64,000 nucleotides of DNA from Roseomonas sp. HF4. GTDB lineage: Bacteria; Pseudomonadota; Alphaproteobacteria; Acetobacterales; Acetobacteraceae. The position numbers were made by a program, and so were the translations under genes. The first letter of the stretch is position 1. Each line of letters starts with the position of its first letter. Below are positions 62,847 to 64,000 of this stretch, in pieces. The notes under the pieces were generated by a model. That model made no database searches and was not told where the DNA came from. It worked only from the letters and a program-made list of their open reading frames with translations. The DNA lies in NCBI RefSeq assembly GCF_005222755.1, contig NZ_STGD01000005.1, positions 186,001 through 250,000 of the forward strand, in the 5' to 3' direction.

Positions 62847-64000
62847 ATGAGCCGTCGCCCGCCTGCCGCCGCCACCGAACCCACCCCCGTCCTGATCACC
62901 GAGACCGAGGCCCTGGCCGCGCTCTGCGCCCGGCTCAGGACCGAGCCCTTCGTGACCATCGACACCGAATTCATGCGGGAACGCACCTACTGGCCGGAAC
63001 TCTGCCTCGTGCAACTGGCCGGGGAGGAGGACGTCGCCCTGGTGGATTCCATGGCGCCGGGGCTCGACCTCGCGCCGCTTGGCGAATTGCTGGCCGACCC
63101 CGGGGTGGTGAAGGTGTTCCACGCCGCCCGGCAGGACGTGGAGATCTTCCTCCTGAAGTTCGGCGCGGTTCCGACCCCGCTGTTCGACACGCAGGTGGCG
63201 GCCATGGTCGCGGGCTATGGCGACCAGGTCTCCTACGACGGGCTCTGCCGCTCGCTGGCCGGGACGCAGATCGACAAGGCGCACCGCTTCAGCGACTGGT
63301 CGGCGCGCCCGCTCTCGGCGGCGCAGCTGGCCTATGCGGCGGCGGACGTGACGCATCTGCGGCGCATCTACGTGGCGCTCGACACCAGGCTGTGCCGCGA
63401 GGGGCGCATCGGCTGGGTGGCCGAGGAGATGGGCGTGCTGGCCGACCCCGCGACCTATCGCCAGGACCCCGAGAGCGCGTGGGAGCGGCTCCGCCCGCGC
63501 ACCGGCAACCGCCGCTTCCTTGGCGTGCTGCGCAGCATCGCCGCGTGGCGGGAGAGGGAAGCGCAGCGCATCAACATCCCGCGCCAGCGCCTGGTGAAGG
63601 ACGAGACGCTGCTCGAGATCGCGGCGACGACGCCCGAGACGGCGGCCGACCTCGCGCGCGCGCGCGGCATCTCGGAAGGCTTCGCCAAGGGGCGCTCGGG
63701 CACCGGGCTGCTCGCCGCCGTCAAGGCCGGCAAGGACCTTCCCGACGATGCTCTGCCCGAGGCGCCGAAGGACCGCGTGGGCCCGCCTGCCTCCCCGGCC
63801 CTGGTCGCGCTGCTCAAGGTGCTGCTGGCGGCGAAGAGCGAGGAACACCACGTGGCCCCCCGGCTGCTCGCGAGCAGCGAGGACCTCGACCGCCTCGCCG
63901 CCGGGGACGGGGAGGAGGTCCCTGCCGTGCACGGCTGGCGCCGCACCGTGTTCGGGGAGGCGGCGCTGGACCTGAAGGCGGGACGGCTGGCGCTCGGCGT
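62847..64000 (+). CDS. rnd: Ribonuclease D (partial, runs off right edge)
   Basis: 384 codons visible from ATG 62847 with no stop before the edge. 3'-5' exonuclease for tRNA maturation. DEDDy motifs: FVTIDTEFMRERTYW, FHAARQDVEIFLL, and AYAAADVTHLRRIYVAL. HRDC domain follows at about 215-300. In alphaproteobacteria aspS and rnd are often neighbours; here the aldo/keto reductase lies between them. Confidence 0.95.
   Translation, partial: MSRRPPAAATEPTPVLITETEALAALCARLRTEPFVTIDTEFMRERTYWPELCLVQLAGEEDVALVDSMAPGLDLAPLGELLADPGVVKVFHAARQDVEIFLLKFGAVPTPLFDTQVAAMVAGYGDQVSYDGLCRSLAGTQIDKAHRFSDWSARPLSAAQLAYAAADVTHLRRIYVALDTRLCREGRIGWVAEEMGVLADPATYRQDPESAWERLRPRTGNRRFLGVLRSIAAWREREAQRINIPRQRLVKDETLLEIAATTPETAADLARARGISEGFAKGRSGTGLLAAVKAGKDLPDDALPEAPKDRVGPPASPALVALLKVLLAAKSEEHHVAPRLLASSEDLDRLAAGDGEEVPAVHGWRRTVFGEAALDLKAGRLALG

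Noticed and set aside
61784..62986. Longer start of the aldo/keto reductase at 62986
   Set aside because: The added 84 residues are low complexity and overlap the start of ribonuclease D; ATG 62734 has a GGAGGT site and matches the family start.

Overview
This 64 kb window is one stretch of a very GC-rich bacterial chromosome. Gene content points to an alphaproteobacterium, most likely Rhodospirillales/Acetobacteraceae (Roseomonas-like). The evidence is a class I lysyl-tRNA synthetase, GAAC-N7-GAAC LexA-type SOS boxes, CIRCE-controlled groESL, a Usg-family protein, an EipB-type DUF1849 protein, orphan Bug-family (tripartite tricarboxylate) receptors, CtaA and UbiA. The genus is inferred; no rRNA or tRNA gene is visible. 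Genes are packed tightly: thirteen same-strand gene pairs share a 4-nt ATGA/GTGA overlap and four share a 1-nt TGATG overlap, so translational coupling is common.

Layout. 1-1.9 kb: edge of a small phage-like or SOS-controlled cassette on the minus strand, facing a LexA/S24-type autocleavable regulator across an operator-rich spacer. 2-4.8 kb: D-threonine-aldolase-like enzyme, FAD amine oxidase, gamma-glutamylcyclotransferase-like protein. 4.8-12.2 kb: Bug receptor, phosphomannomutase/phosphoglucomutase, UDP-glucose dehydrogenase, an MprF-like protein with a shortened transferase domain, and lysyl-tRNA synthetase. 12.4-18 kb: asd, a DinG/XPD-like Fe-S helicase, a cupin-like protein and a DUF2459 protein. 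18.4-21.3 kb: three overlapping genes (PLP dehydratase, amidohydrolase, enoyl-CoA hydratase). 21.3-24 kb: cold-shock protein and groESL with two CIRCE elements around a promoter and a clear terminator. 24-28.9 kb: usg, CoA-transferase plus Bug receptor, a ubiquitin-like MoaD/ThiS protein paired with a BNR beta-propeller, and an ArsR/SRPBCC pair. 29-40.9 kb: membrane and housekeeping genes (TVP38, GT2, ctaA, a five-PAS histidine kinase, tldD, an Fe-S CCG-domain protein, gshA, rsmE, ubiA, methyltransferase). 41-46.7 kb: a peptidoglycan-binding-like protein, a WD40-cytochrome c fusion with an SDR, a lipoprotein, a hydroxyacid dehydrogenase and an acyl-CoA dehydrogenase. 46.7-56.6 kb: MATE transporter, hydrolase, and a probable sugar-acid catabolic region (IlvD/Edd dehydratase, SDR and FAH hydrolase; converging UxaA dehydratase and class II aldolase). 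56.7-58.5 kb: a TPP riboswitch in front of a solitary peptide-type binding protein. 58.5-64 kb: EipB-like protein, aspS, aldo/keto reductase and the start of ribonuclease D.

How the genes work together. LysRS and the MprF-like protein are overlapped, and MprF enzymes consume Lys-tRNA. PMM/PGM and UDP-glucose dehydrogenase both serve nucleotide-sugar synthesis. The IlvD/Edd-SDR-FAH set matches the non-phosphorylating diketo-hydrolase route for a sugar acid. Candidates for undescribed biology are the TPP-controlled orphan binding protein, the MoaD-like/BNR pair, the LysRS/truncated-MprF pair, the WD40-cytochrome c fusion, the ctaA-PAS kinase-tldD unit and the SOS-box/S24 cassette at the left edge.
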